Source: Coraliomargarita sp965656715
GTDB lineage: Bacteria > Verrucomicrobiota > Verrucomicrobiia > Opitutales > Coraliomargaritaceae
Direction of reading: 5' to 3'
DNA: 64,000 nt
Assembly (NCBI GenBank): GCA_965656715.1
Contig: CBFHLR010000001.1
Coordinates: forward strand, 124,001 to 188,000
The number at the start of each line of letters is the position of its first letter. Position 1 is the first letter of the stretch. A program made the position numbers and the translations under genes. Below, piece by piece: positions 36,274 through 46,089 of the stretch. The notes under the pieces are model-generated. The model searched no databases, had not been told where the DNA came from, and saw only the letters and a list, made by a program, of their open reading frames with translations.

Positions 36274-37701
36274 ATGTCCGATTTATTACCTGCTCTCTCA
36301 CTTTGGGAGAGTGTTGACCAAGAACTCAAAAACCTTTTTCCAGCTGACCAGTATGAACTTTGGTTCGATGGGCTGGTTTGTGTGAAAGAAAGCGACAGTA
36401 AGATTGTGCTTGCTGCGAAGAGCGATTTTAACGCGATTTGGATTGAGAATAACTACTTGGACGTGATCGCTCAGCAAGCACGTGCATTTGCTGGTGCGCC
36501 GGTGAAGGTCTCGATTACAGTGGCTGAACCTGAGGTGAATGCGACGGTGTCTGAACAGCCTACAGCGTCGAACCGCATGGCTGAGCCTGAGCTCAAACTG
36601 GAAGATCGTGTTGCCCGCCAGGATGCGGAGAATCGCCGTCTTCAGGAAGAGGTCAAAGTCAAGGCGCGCCGCACCTTGCTTAACCCGCGCAATACCTTTG
36701 AGAATTTTGTCGTCGGTTCCGGGAATCAGCTTGCTCACGCAGCTAGTATCGCGGTGGCGAATGCGCCGGGGCGTGCTTACAATCCGCTGTTTGTCTATGG
36801 CGAAACCGGACTAGGTAAGACTCACTTGATGCATGCGGTTGCGCACCAGATGCTTGTGAGTAACCCGAAAGCGCGCATTGCTTACGTTTCGACTGAGAAG
36901 TTCACCAACGAGTTTATTAACGCGATTCGCGAAAACAAGCTCGCGAAGTTCCGTAAATACTACCGCACCGTGGATGCGCTTTTGGTGGACGATATTCACT
37001 TTCTTTCTGGTAAAGAGAGCACGCAGGAGGAATTTTTCCATACTTTCAATGATCTCTTTGAGTCGGGACGTCAGATCTTTTTGGCGAGTGATCGTCCTGC
37101 AAATGAGATTGAACGCCTTGAGGATCGCCTGATTTCCCGCTTTCAGTGGGGCTTGGTGACTGATATCCAAGCACCTGAATTTGAGACTCGTGTGGCGATT
37201 CTTCGCAAGAAAGCAGACGCCATGAACATTGTGCTGGAGAATGACGTCATGGAGTTCCTCGCGGAGCGAGTTTCACGCAATGTGCGTCGTATGGAAGGTG
37301 CGCTGACTCGTATTGCTAGCTTTAACTCTTTGACTGACTTGAATCTGGATTTGGCCGCAGTGGAGCGCCTGCTCAGTGATCTGCTGCAAGAAGAAGCCGC
37401 GACCAAAGTTACTATCGAGCAAATCCAAAAGAAAGTCTCAGAGTATTATCAGATTCGTTTTAGTGAGTTGGTGGGCCGACGCCGCACCAGTGCGATTGTT
37501 TTCCCGCGCCAGGTAGCGATGTATATTGCCCGCACATTGACCAGCGACCCCCTAAAGGTGATTGGTGAAGCCTTCGGTGGGCGTGACCACGGCACTGTGA
37601 TCCATGCCTGCAAGCAGGTGGAGAATATGATGGATCAAGATGGCAATGTGAAGCGCGTAGTAGATTATTTGATCAAGCAAGTTGCACAGAATCGTTCGTA
37701 A
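36274..37701 (+). CDS. dnaA: Chromosomal replication initiator DnaA
   Basis: DnaA binds and opens the replication origin. The 475-residue protein has an N-terminal DnaB/DiaA-interacting domain (SLWESVDQELKNLFPADQYELWFDGLVC) and a linker. The AAA+ domain has NPRNTFENFVVGSGNQLAHAAS, Walker A GETGLGKTHLMHA near residue 178, and VDALLVDDIHFLSGK. The domain IV DNA-binding helix-turn-helix has the DnaA signature GRDHGTVIHACKQV near residue 437. I chose the ATG at 36274 (MSDLLPALS). In-frame starts at 36235 and 36247 are possible. Neighbouring dnaN, recF and gyrB are absent, so dnaA is isolated from its classical operon. Confidence 0.97.
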   Translation: MSDLLPALSLWESVDQELKNLFPADQYELWFDGLVCVKESDSKIVLAAKSDFNAIWIENNYLDVIAQQARAFAGAPVKVSITVAEPEVNATVSEQPTASNRMAEPELKLEDRVARQDAENRRLQEEVKVKARRTLLNPRNTFENFVVGSGNQLAHAASIAVANAPGRAYNPLFVYGETGLGKTHLMHAVAHQMLVSNPKARIAYVSTEKFTNEFINAIRENKLAKFRKYYRTVDALLVDDIHFLSGKESTQEEFFHTFNDLFESGRQIFLASDRPANEIERLEDRLISRFQWGLVTDIQAPEFETRVAILRKKADAMNIVLENDVMEFLAERVSRNVRRMEGALTRIASFNSLTDLNLDLAAVERLLSDLLQEEAATKVTIEQIQKKVSEYYQIRFSELVGRRRTSAIVFPRQVAMYIARTLTSDPLKVIGEAFGGRDHGTVIHACKQVENMMDQDGNVKRVVDYLIKQVAQNRS

Positions 37702-37766
37702 TTGAGGCGAATTCTACGCCTGCATACTTGAACTAGCCAGCAGTTAAGCTGAGAGTAGCGTTTCGC

Positions 37767-38912
37767 ATGTCAGAAACGCAGTCAGAAATACGCAATTGGC
37801 ACGACTGGACGCATCCCGACTTCTTTATGGAGGGACGGCAGCGCGAGGCTCGTTTCTTTCCCTTGTTCATGCGGCAAATCATGCCGGGCTCAATGCGCCG
37901 CACGCGTTTGACGCTTATTGGGTGGATTTTGGTTTTTGTCGCGATGGGAATTGGTTCGGCTGCCTACAATGCGTCGAGTAATATTTTGTTTATGACGTTG
38001 TCGCTAGTGCTCAGTAGTTTGGTGCTTAGTGGGATGCTGTCGCTCATTAATTTCCGTAAACTTGAATGGGAACTCAGCCCCCCGCGCCATCTGCGTGCTG
38101 GTGAACCGAGCGTTCTGGAGGTGAAGTTATACAATGGGAAGCAGGTTTTGCCTGCGATGTGTTTGCACTTTAATGTCGAAGCAGAAGGTGCCGGAGATGC
38201 GAATCTATATCTGCACTCCGGATTGCCTCCGGGGGAGAGTTGTCAACTGGAGTGGAATTTCGTGCCTCAGCGTCGGGGTCTATGTGAGTTGACTTTGTCG
38301 GGTGCCGAATCTCAATTTCCTTTTGGCTTCTTGAGTCGCAGGGTGGGAAGTGCGAATTCGAAGGCCGTGTTGGTTTGGCCAGCGCGTCTGGACTACAGTT
38401 TTGAGCCACCAGCTGGGGGAACTCGTTTTCCCAGTGGTGTGGCTCGCCGCAACCCGGGTGCGGGCAGTGATTTGCTAAACTTGCGACCTTACCAGCGAGG
38501 CGATGCACCACGTTTGATCCATTGGAAAGCATCGGCGCGCACCGGTAAGTTGGTGGTCCGTCAACTTGCACAAGAGAGTGAGTCGGGCTTTAACTTGTTG
38601 GTCGATCCGCAGATTGTGGTGAGCGCTCCGGAGCAATTCGATCGCTATTGTGCGCTCGTCTGTTCGTTGGCAGAGGATTTGTATCATGCGGGTCGTTTGG
38701 AAGCCGTCTACATTGGTAGCGATACCGTCGTGTCGGTGAGTGCGGTGCGTGACTTACATGAAGTGTTTGATAAAATGGCTGCGTTAGAGCAGGGCGCTGA
38801 GCCGGGGCCGAAGTTCGCCGGTCAGGCTGCTTTGGCGGTCAGGTTCAGGATTATTGGAGAGGAGGTTGCGATCTATGTCGGTCATGAACAGGCAGGCCAA
38901 ACTCACGCGTGA
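37767..38912 (+). CDS. DUF58 membrane-associated protein
   Basis: A 381-residue protein of the DUF58 family. It has two N-terminal membrane helices (LTLIGWILVFVAMGIGSAAY and NILFMTLSLVLSSLVLSGML). A beta-rich middle region follows, then the family signature DLLNLRPYQRGDAPRLIHWKASARTGKLVVRQL with a von Willebrand-like end. DUF58 proteins usually stand with a MoxR ATPase and a transglutaminase-like membrane protein, and are thought to act on envelope or exopolysaccharide assembly. Here the transglutaminase partner follows with a 38-bp overlap, but no MoxR gene is in the window. Confidence 0.88.
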   Translation: MSETQSEIRNWHDWTHPDFFMEGRQREARFFPLFMRQIMPGSMRRTRLTLIGWILVFVAMGIGSAAYNASSNILFMTLSLVLSSLVLSGMLSLINFRKLEWELSPPRHLRAGEPSVLEVKLYNGKQVLPAMCLHFNVEAEGAGDANLYLHSGLPPGESCQLEWNFVPQRRGLCELTLSGAESQFPFGFLSRRVGSANSKAVLVWPARLDYSFEPPAGGTRFPSGVARRNPGAGSDLLNLRPYQRGDAPRLIHWKASARTGKLVVRQLAQESESGFNLLVDPQIVVSAPEQFDRYCALVCSLAEDLYHAGRLEAVYIGSDTVVSVSAVRDLHEVFDKMAALEQGAEPGPKFAGQAALAVRFRIIGEEVAIYVGHEQAGQTHA

Positions 38913-41088
38913 GGAACTTCATGAGCTGAAGTGGCTGTTGGGCAATGTGCTCGCACTGCTGGCGTTCTGGGCCTTGTCACTGCTCGATTTTAGTGGTGGG
39001 TTAATGCTGTTACTCGGCGCTGGGCTGGTGTGTTGCTCAATCCTCTGTCCGGTTTGGTTTTCGCGCGTGTTTTCGAGTGTGTCGAAGTGGTTGGTTCCAC
39101 TGATCCTGCTGTTTGTCATCGCTGACTTCGCTCTGAATTTACCGAACTTCCTGCCACCATTGGCACGTATGGTTAGCCTGTTGCTGCTCTATCGGGCATT
39201 AACTCCGCGTCGACGTCGGGAGGACCTGCAACTGCTATTGTTAAGCCTGTTTTGCTTGGTGATATCAGGTGCGCTTACCATCTCGCTCTTGTTCGCGTTA
39301 CAGATCCTGATCTTTGCGCCACTGGCGATGGCGCTCTTATTTGTGATCTGTATTTTGGATCGGGGCGAAGAGAGCCGTGCATATACGATCGATTGGCAGA
39401 ATGTTAGCTGGAGGCGCTTGTTCATACGGGTCGCTGGCGCTCTGAACCTCCGTCTCGTGCTGCTGGGCAGTTTAATGTTTGCGGGAATGGTTCTAGTCTC
39501 GTCGATACTCTTCGTCTTAATGCCACGTTTCAATTTTGAACAGGCGATACCATTTTTGCAGATTCAGGGGCAATCGAAGGTCGGTTTCAGTGGGGAGGTT
39601 CGGCTCGGTTCGGTGACTGATATTCGCCAGGATAATGAGGTCGCTCTGAGTGTGGATGTGCCCTCACTAGCTGCGATTCCTAACTCACCGTATTGGAGGA
39701 TGATGGTTCTGGATGCCTATTCGGATGGTCACTTCCGTATATCGCCACGTTTAGAAAATCGCGCGAGTGAGTATCGAAAGGCACAACAGCTACGCGAGAT
39801 TTACGGCTGGGGTGTTTGGGGCTCTGAGTTGGAAAACGGTAAGTGGACGTTTTATTTGGAGGGTGGAGTCAGTCAGTATTTACCAGTTCCCGGGGCCTTT
39901 TCTCGGCTTCGTTTTCAGACGCCTCAGGATGTTGAGTGGTTGCCTGATTTGCATTTGTATTCGACGGATACGGTTAAGCAGAGTGCGTTCTTTTATCAGA
40001 TCGAGAATTTGAATTGGCGTGATCGTTTTCCGGCGTCGAAGCTGGAGATCGATACCTTTGCCGCACTGCAGGGGCCCGTTGTATCGGATCAGTTGTTGTA
40101 TCCTAAAACTTTACTTACTTTATCGCTTAGTGAGGAAGAGCGCTCTGTGCTGACTGATATCAATGAAGAGTTGATGCTTGGGAGCACTGAGGTGGATGCG
40201 GTTACTTATAGCCGACTGGTGAGTGAATATTTACGCCTTGGTTTTAATTATTCAATGAAGTCGTCACTGCCGGATAGTGGCGACGATCCTGTCGTGACAT
40301 GGCTAAGAGACGGATCCTACGGCCATTGTGAGTATTTCGCGAGTGCATTTATACTGTTGGCTCGGGAAGCAGGCTTTCCGGCTCGAATGGTCGTTGGGTT
40401 TGCTGGAGGTTCTTGGAATTCGGTCGAAGAGTATTTCGTTATTAGGAACAATTCGGCACACGCATGGGTTGAAATTTACGATTCCAGAGCGCAGGAATGG
40501 CTGCGGGTAGACCCTACTCCAGGGGGAGCCCCGGGCGCAGGCCAAGCAAGCGAGGGGCGGCAGTCTGTTGTGCCAGTGGAAGCGGGAATGGCAGCATGGA
40601 TTGATAGTTTAAGAATCCAATGGTATCGCCGTGTTGTTGATTTTGATCAGGAAGATCAGGTTCAGATCGCGCTTTCAATTAAGGAAGTTGCGCAGGAGTT
40701 TTTTGCCACCGCTACCGAACGTGCAAAGTTTTGGCTCAGTGTCTTCAGAGAGACGCTTACAGAGCCGTTCAGTGCGAGCTCGATGATGCGACTTGCTGGT
40801 ATTGTTGTCCTGATTTTCTGCCTCTATCTTATCTGGTGGTCACGCTATGGCTGGATGAGCTTGTGGCACCAAATGAGGCGTAAACCAAAAATGCTCTCGC
40901 CTGTTCGTGTGCAAGCTGGGCGCTATTTAGCTCTAATTCGAACTCGGTCGGAACGCGGTGATTTGCCTGACTCGCTGAACCAGATGCGTGCACATTTGGA
41001 GGAGATCCGTTTTGGTCCGGATGTCAGCTTTGGTTCTGCAAAGTCGACCTTTCGCAAGGCGAGGCGCTTATTGAGAGCGCGCGCTTAA
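38875..41088 (+). CDS. Transglutaminase-like membrane protein (TgpA-like)
   Basis: A 737-residue membrane enzyme. N-terminal residues 1-210 contain about six helices (DUF3488-type). The central extracytoplasmic region ends in a transglutaminase core with the catalytic Cys in GHCEYFASAFILLARE near residue 485, His in AHAWVEIYD near residue 528, and Asp in RVDPTPGG near residue 544. A final membrane helix (LAGIVVLIFCLYLIWW) and a cytoplasmic DUF4129-like tail follow. The complete triad suggests an active amide-transferring or hydrolysing enzyme acting on the envelope. The ATG at 38875 has GAGAGGAGG nine bases upstream. It overlaps the DUF58 end by 38 bp and ends 4 bp into the convergent tsaE. 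Confidence 0.9.
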   Translation: MSVMNRQAKLTREELHELKWLLGNVLALLAFWALSLLDFSGGLMLLLGAGLVCCSILCPVWFSRVFSSVSKWLVPLILLFVIADFALNLPNFLPPLARMVSLLLLYRALTPRRRREDLQLLLLSLFCLVISGALTISLLFALQILIFAPLAMALLFVICILDRGEESRAYTIDWQNVSWRRLFIRVAGALNLRLVLLGSLMFAGMVLVSSILFVLMPRFNFEQAIPFLQIQGQSKVGFSGEVRLGSVTDIRQDNEVALSVDVPSLAAIPNSPYWRMMVLDAYSDGHFRISPRLENRASEYRKAQQLREIYGWGVWGSELENGKWTFYLEGGVSQYLPVPGAFSRLRFQTPQDVEWLPDLHLYSTDTVKQSAFFYQIENLNWRDRFPASKLEIDTFAALQGPVVSDQLLYPKTLLTLSLSEEERSVLTDINEELMLGSTEVDAVTYSRLVSEYLRLGFNYSMKSSLPDSGDDPVVTWLRDGSYGHCEYFASAFILLAREAGFPARMVVGFAGGSWNSVEEYFVIRNNSAHAWVEIYDSRAQEWLRVDPTPGGAPGAGQASEGRQSVVPVEAGMAAWIDSLRIQWYRRVVDFDQEDQVQIALSIKEVAQEFFATATERAKFWLSVFRETLTEPFSASSMMRLAGIVVLIFCLYLIWWSRYGWMSLWHQMRRKPKMLSPVRVQAGRYLALIRTRSERGDLPDSLNQMRAHLEEIRFGPDVSFGSAKSTFRKARRLLRARA

Positions 41089-41540
41089 GTTCGTTCGAGA
41101 CGAATCTGATGCAAGTGTTGGTCGTCTTCAGAAACGATGTTCAAATGTAAGTGCCAAGCGTTTGGAGGAATGCTTTCGATGATGCGCTCGGGCCACTCTA
41201 CAGCGAAGCACCACGGTTCCCTTAGGAAATCATCAATCATGAGCGCATCGAGATCCGAACCTGATTCGAGTCGGTAAGCATCGAGGTGCACGAGCTGACG
41301 ACTGCCTTCATAGAGTGTATACAAATTGAAGGTTGGGCTGGTGACTGGCTCAGTAATGTCCCATGCACGTGCGAGGCCGCGAATGAAAGTCGTTTTACCT
41401 GCTCCTAGGTCACCATGTAGCGCGAGCACATGATTCTCAGGCACGACAGTGGCTAACTCGGCTGCAAGGGCTTCAGTCGCCTCTGGGGTTTCGGTGAGCA
41501 CTCCTTTGGACAGGCGCTCAAGTATATCATTGTCACTCAT
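41085..41540 (-). CDS. tsaE: tRNA threonylcarbamoyladenosine ATPase TsaE
   Basis: TsaE is the small P-loop ATPase of the t6A37 tRNA modification complex; its partner TsaD is at 16365-17402. The 151-residue protein shows TPEATEALAAELA, Walker A LHGDLGAGKTTFIRGLARA near residue 41, TSPTFNLYTLYEG, HLDAYRL and FAVEWPERI. The ATG at 41540 overlaps the thiL stop as ATGA, indicating coupling. Its TAA stop shares bases with the TAA of the convergent transglutaminase gene. Confidence 0.95.
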   Translation of the reverse strand: MSDNDILERLSKGVLTETPEATEALAAELATVVPENHVLALHGDLGAGKTTFIRGLARAWDITEPVTSPTFNLYTLYEGSRQLVHLDAYRLESGSDLDALMIDDFLREPWCFAVEWPERIIESIPPNAWHLHLNIVSEDDQHLHQIRLERT

Positions 41541-42502
41541 TGTCTGCCTAAATGCTCGAAGCCATGCTGCCATTCAAGCGCAGTTTTACTGCCTGAATCG
41601 AGCATACGGCCTGCTGCATGCGCTTTGGTGATGCTGCCCACACAGGTCAGCTCTAAATCCGGAAAGCGTTGTTGCCATGCGGATTCGAAATCAGCGGCCT
41701 TATTGGCGTCGACGCTGAGTAGTAGTTCATAGTCCTCGCCATCGCAAAACGCATGCTGCATGGGAGGTTTTCCGCTTTGCTTGGCCAGCGCGTCGGCATC
41801 TTCTGATATTGGAACCTGCTTGAGCTGAAGCGAAGCAGATGTGTTTGGCGGAAGAATTGAGTTGAGGTCCTTGCCGAGGCCATCGGTCAGATCCATGAGT
41901 GAGGTGCAGGCGGGGTGAGCTGCGATCCACCTTCCTTCCTCAAGTCGTGGAGTGAATGCATAGTGCTTTTTCAGAATGCTGCCACCGAGTGTTCCAGTGA
42001 CGTAGATTCGGTCGCCTATTTTAGCTGATTTGCGCAACTTGGGCCGCTCGCAATGGCCTAGGAGCGTCAATACTGCGGAAAAGTTGCCCTCCGAGAGTGA
42101 GCTTACGTCTCCCCCAACAATCTTGAGCGAATGGGTGAGGCATGTTTCACGCACACCTGCAAAAAAATCCTGTAGCCATTCGATGGATACATCCGGGCTG
42201 CAGAGTAAGGCAAGCACGGCATGATCCGGAATACCTCCCATGGCTGCGATATCACTGAGGTTTCGTTTGATTAATTTTGCGCCCGCGTCTTTGGCGCTCA
42301 CAGACTGGTCGACATGCTGCCCATAGGTGAGGCTGTCAGTTGTGATGATCGCATTCTCTGTGCATGCAGATAATACGGCGCAATCGTCGCCCATGCCTGA
42401 CGGGTAGGAGGGGGTGGCTTCGCCAAGCCAAGTGGCGATTCTCTCAATGAGTTCAATTTCGCCAAGTGAGGATACCTGCTGACTATGTATATGGCTAAAC
42501 AC
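41537..42502 (-). CDS. thiL: Thiamine-monophosphate kinase
   Basis: ThiL phosphorylates thiamine monophosphate to the active diphosphate. The 321-residue protein of the PurM/ThiL fold shows GMGDDCAVL near residue 36, TTDSLTYGQHVD, KLIKRNLSDIAAMGG near residue 79, GGDVSSLSEGNF, MDLTDGLGKDL and FCDGEDYELLLS. It precedes tsaE with overlapping codons. The N-terminus (MFSHIHSQQVSSLGEIELIERI) is slightly longer than usual. Confidence 0.95.
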   Translation of the reverse strand: MFSHIHSQQVSSLGEIELIERIATWLGEATPSYPSGMGDDCAVLSACTENAIITTDSLTYGQHVDQSVSAKDAGAKLIKRNLSDIAAMGGIPDHAVLALLCSPDVSIEWLQDFFAGVRETCLTHSLKIVGGDVSSLSEGNFSAVLTLLGHCERPKLRKSAKIGDRIYVTGTLGGSILKKHYAFTPRLEEGRWIAAHPACTSLMDLTDGLGKDLNSILPPNTSASLQLKQVPISEDADALAKQSGKPPMQHAFCDGEDYELLLSVDANKAADFESAWQQRFPDLELTCVGSITKAHAAGRMLDSGSKTALEWQHGFEHLGRQ

Positions 42503-42552
42503 AGATGCAGCAAATGTGCATCACTGTGTAAGCTCAAGCATATCTATTTACT

Positions 42553-43185
42553 CTAATGAGGACTCGCGTAAGCCATTGAGTTCAGCGTGGCTTTGATGAA
42601 TTGAAACTTTGGTTCAAAGGATTCTGAGGGGGCTTCAATTGCAACGACAAAAATCCTGCCCTGATCTTCAATCCAGCTTTCTGAGCGTGTGATCAGTTTT
42701 TCGTTCGCTAGAAAACGATAGCGCATCGTGAACGCACGCTTGCCCAATATTCTGAATTTAGCAGGGCCGACAGTTGTGTTGTCGGGAAGTTCGAGGAGCT
42801 CGAATTGCACTAAGGGGTCTGCGGTTTGTTGCAGCTTGTGTAGATAAAGGTTTAGCGAGTCGGCGTTAAGCTCCGCATTGAATGCGTTTTTACGGAAACT
42901 GTAGAACTTAACCTTGTATTCCGGGTGCCTACGCATCGTGAACTCGACCGAGCAATTATGAGCTGTCTCAGCCTCGCGATAATTGTCTATTGGGTCGATA
43001 ATTATGCTTACTGGACCCTGCAACTTGATACGAGTCATCGAGATGCTCTCCAGTTGTTCGCTGGTCTCGGCTACAGTGTAGCTATCGAGGGCACTCAGTG
43101 GAATACTTGGTGGCGTTGGGGTCTGCGCCTGAGTGCTTAGCTGAGCGAATATTAAGGCGGAGGCGATGAATAATGAAATTTTCAT
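42553..43185 (-). CDS. Secreted protein of unknown function in the prepilin cluster
   Basis: A 210-residue protein with a clear signal peptide (MKISLFIASALIFAQLSTQAQ). I do not recognise a family. The mature part contains SISMTRIKLQGPVSIIIDP and a beta-rich second half (FRILGKRAFTMRYRFLANEKLITRSESWIEDQGRIFVVAIEAP), resembling small envelope beta-sandwich proteins. It is the last of four co-oriented genes, after two prepilin-like proteins and a large pilus-associated protein, and starts 8 bp after the latter ends. It may be a periplasmic accessory of that system. The ATG at 43185 is chosen for the signal peptide. Confidence 0.65.
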   Translation of the reverse strand: MKISLFIASALIFAQLSTQAQTPTPPSIPLSALDSYTVAETSEQLESISMTRIKLQGPVSIIIDPIDNYREAETAHNCSVEFTMRRHPEYKVKFYSFRKNAFNAELNADSLNLYLHKLQQTADPLVQFELLELPDNTTVGPAKFRILGKRAFTMRYRFLANEKLITRSESWIEDQGRIFVVAIEAPSESFEPKFQFIKATLNSMAYASPH

Positions 43186-43192
43186 CAGGATT

Positions 43193-45403
43193 TTAGAAGT
43201 ATGACTTAATGCGTGCGATATGGCTCTCATATTCCGCTTCATCGACTAGCTGGAAGTCGATGCCCCGGTAGCGACGGGTGTTGGGTGTGCCGGGCGGCAG
43301 ATAGCCTTCACCGAATTTTGAGTGAAAGCCCCAGTCACGATTAGGCGGACTGTATACGTCGCTATAGCCCCAGCCACGTGTTCCGACTTCACTTTCAAAG
43401 AGTGCGACCATCGAACCTCTAATGCGCAATGATTTACCTTTCCAGTTTTCAAGGAAGCGGGGGAAGTTTTCGACACCTCCACTATAGCGATCGCTACCGG
43501 TTTCACCGGAAGGAACGAGGCCTGTGAGTATGGCAGCAGACACTTCGGTGTCGGTCGCGATACGTGAACTCATGCTTTTTGCACTGTTGGAGTCTTTCCA
43601 CTCGTTGCTCAGAAATGTCAGTGAATCGGCGATCAGTGCGGCGGGGGCTTCGTGGTTTTCTTTGGTGAATTGGCTCAAGTCATCGGCAAGGGTGGGGCTT
43701 CCGGAGCTTCGGTCGCCATCGGCATTGTAATCGCCTTGGATATACATCATCTGATTCGTTGCCACTGACATTCCGTAGATGGCTTTGGAGTGCGCGAAAG
43801 ATGGGTTCGGTATGACAGCGCCATTTTGTAGTTTGACGCCCCAGCCGGATTTTGCCGGGTTGACGTTGTCGGGGCGTATGGAGTCGCTCCTTTGTTGTGG
43901 AAAATCGACGTATACAACGCCGTTCCACCATTCTTCAGGTTGTTGCTTGTCGTCGCCTCCCCAGTCCGCTGCGTCATTATAGTGCACGAGATCTTTCAGC
44001 TTCTCAATATCGACATTAATGATGTCGAGGTCTTGTGCTTGGCGCTTGTCGTGCATGCCACTAGTGACTTGGTCACCGCTTTCTGAGAAGGGGGAGTATC
44101 TGGCAATTGATTCGCTGGGAGTCAGTTTTCGTTTCTTTGGGCTTCCACTGTCATTGTATTTTAAATCACCGTTACTGTCACGCTTGTAGGTGTAGTAGCT
44201 GATTTCGCCATCGTTGCTGACTTCGATGGTGAGCCCTGCTTTGTAGGAGTATTTCTGTTTTTCGACCTCATTGAGTGCAGTTGCTGCGGCATGTGCGTCA
44301 GGATCATCTGATGCGCTTGGAATACTGAGTTTGGATTCGTTGAGGACGGGTTGAATTAAAGAGTAAGCGCTGTTGAAAGAGTCCTTACTCGCCGTGCCCG
44401 GCGTCGTGTCTTCGATGTAATCGCTTACGCCGACCGGATTTTGAGGGAGCACGCCGTGGCTACTTGTTTGCACGTTCCCATTCCAAACCTGATTCGATAA
44501 GTCGTAAAATGAGTCTGAAGCACTTTCGAGCCATCCTCCTCCAAACTCGTCTCTGCTGTTACTTGGCCATGAGCTGTCTTCTTTCATGCTGACTAGCTGC
44601 TCGCTACCATTTCGGATTTTGACGGGCCCGTCGCTGTTGCTCTTACCACTGTCTGGATGTCGGCCGTGGCTCATGTTTCCAGAGATCGTGATTTTTGAAT
44701 TAAAATCGAGGCCGGTGCTGGCTTGTATCCATGTGTCTTTGTTGGAGTGAACATTGCCATAAATTTCCATTTTGGGACCTGGTGCGATCTCCATGGGCAA
44801 GTTATAAAAGATCGCATATGCGAATAGGGGCGCATCTCGGACTTGTAAGAACTGCCGAGCATGGACCGTGCTTTTTCCGACTACGGGACGTTCTACGGTG
44901 GCTTTGCTTAACATCTCGATGCTCCGTTCAAATACGCGTGTTCCAGCGAGTTCGTCGTATTGATTGCCAGGGATTCGTGGGTCGATATAACGCCAGTTTC
45001 CGGGTGGAACCAGGCCGCCGATGATTTCGGTGTCCTGACTGTTGAATTGCCCGATGGAGGTGTATTTCCTGACTTCGGGAATGATTAGGTGACTGCCTGA
45101 GCCTTCTCTGCTGTAGGTGCTCGCGAATTCATCGGATATGTAGAGAGGGTTTCTTGATGGGGCGAGTGCATCGACTGGAAATGCCGTTTGTCGGTCAAAG
45201 CGAGTTTTAAGGTCGGCGATGCTGGCTTGTAGGAGGCTCTCTGATGCCTGTTTTGCTTCGTTATAGACTGCGGCCTTTTTATTGGCTCGGAACTCGGTGC
45301 CGGTTAAATCGAGCACTGAGTAGATTCCGATGCCTAAGATTGCTGACATCATCAGCACAACAAATAGGCCGCTTCCCCGGCGTCGATCAGCTGAATAGTT
45401 CAT
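43193..45403 (-). CDS. Large PilX-like pilus-associated protein (Verru_Chthon-type cassette)
   Basis: A 736-residue protein with one N-terminal membrane segment (SGLFVVLMMSAILGIGIYSVLDLTG), followed by FRANKKAAVYNEAKQASESLLQASIADL. The plan is like PilX/minor-pilin accessory proteins, though without the GFxxxE cleavage motif. The rest is a large extracytoplasmic domain with repeated beta-type stretches (MEIYGNVHSNKDTWIQASTG) and DSNGDLKYNDSGS, possible Asp-rich metal loops. It overlaps the upstream prepilin gene by 4 bp. Its size and order recall the Verru_Chthon prepilin cassette of Verrucomicrobium and Chthoniobacter; that match is from memory and unverified. Confidence 0.65.
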   Translation of the reverse strand: MNYSADRRRGSGLFVVLMMSAILGIGIYSVLDLTGTEFRANKKAAVYNEAKQASESLLQASIADLKTRFDRQTAFPVDALAPSRNPLYISDEFASTYSREGSGSHLIIPEVRKYTSIGQFNSQDTEIIGGLVPPGNWRYIDPRIPGNQYDELAGTRVFERSIEMLSKATVERPVVGKSTVHARQFLQVRDAPLFAYAIFYNLPMEIAPGPKMEIYGNVHSNKDTWIQASTGLDFNSKITISGNMSHGRHPDSGKSNSDGPVKIRNGSEQLVSMKEDSSWPSNSRDEFGGGWLESASDSFYDLSNQVWNGNVQTSSHGVLPQNPVGVSDYIEDTTPGTASKDSFNSAYSLIQPVLNESKLSIPSASDDPDAHAAATALNEVEKQKYSYKAGLTIEVSNDGEISYYTYKRDSNGDLKYNDSGSPKKRKLTPSESIARYSPFSESGDQVTSGMHDKRQAQDLDIINVDIEKLKDLVHYNDAADWGGDDKQQPEEWWNGVVYVDFPQQRSDSIRPDNVNPAKSGWGVKLQNGAVIPNPSFAHSKAIYGMSVATNQMMYIQGDYNADGDRSSGSPTLADDLSQFTKENHEAPAALIADSLTFLSNEWKDSNSAKSMSSRIATDTEVSAAILTGLVPSGETGSDRYSGGVENFPRFLENWKGKSLRIRGSMVALFESEVGTRGWGYSDVYSPPNRDWGFHSKFGEGYLPPGTPNTRRYRGIDFQLVDEAEYESHIARIKSYF

Positions 45404-46074
45404 CCTCTAGGTGAGATTGTGAGGTTATAGGTGTTGGTGACTTCTTTGACTGTATTGCCGTGCAGGATCTCTCCATTCACGAGAAAGGTATTGTTCCCAA
45501 AATCGCGGAAGAGGTTTCCGTCGGCCAGGCCTCGTGACAGCTCTAGGACGACCGGATACTCGGCGTTATTGTCGGGGAAGTGTTTCGCGATAAAGGCTTC
45601 GACATGATCCACGCCCTTGTCGGTCTGAATCGGTTGTGGTGTGCTAAATACTTTCTCTGCTCGATAAACGGGGCTTTCGCCATTTTCATCCGGCCTGCGG
45701 AAGAAGAAGGTGAGCTTGGTATAATGCTTCGGGTCGTCGATATTGGGATAGGGGTCGTAAGAGATCAGAACGAGGCAATCTCCTGATTGGCCACTTTGTC
45801 TGCGGTCGCCATACTCATCTCTATCTTGGAAGCTAAAACTCTTATAGACGATGCCGGTATTTGCTCCGAGTGTCTCCTTGGTGATGCGCATAGTGAAGAG
45901 GCGCACGTCGGCTGAGATCTTCGATTTATTGGTCGCCCAGAAGATTCCATAGAGTGAGTCTAGTGTGAAGTTGGCGAGGCCGAGGGATGCAATACTAAGG
46001 ATCGAGGTCGCAAACATGACTTCGGTTAGAGTGAAGCCTAACTTCTGTTTCATCGTTTTTCTTACAGATTCCAT
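45400..46074 (-). CDS. Prepilin-like protein (PilW-like)
   Basis: A 224-residue prepilin-type protein. The N-terminal methylation motif is KLGFTLTEVMFATSILSIASLGL near residue 11: Gly-Phe, Glu at +5 and a long hydrophobic helix, the signature cut and methylated by prepilin peptidase PilD. The rest is a beta-rich globular domain (FFFRRPDENGE, VVLELSRGLADGN). It lies between the PilV-like gene and the large protein, with ATGA overlap downstream. It likely forms a minor pilus tip subunit. No peptidase, assembly ATPase or secretin is in the window. Confidence 0.78.
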   Translation of the reverse strand: MESVRKTMKQKLGFTLTEVMFATSILSIASLGLANFTLDSLYGIFWATNKSKISADVRLFTMRITKETLGANTGIVYKSFSFQDRDEYGDRRQSGQSGDCLVLISYDPYPNIDDPKHYTKLTFFFRRPDENGESPVYRAEKVFSTPQPIQTDKGVDHVEAFIAKHFPDNNAEYPVVLELSRGLADGNLFRDFGNNTFLVNGEILHGNTVKEVTNTYNLTISPRG

Positions 46075-46089
46075 GATGGTTAACTGATG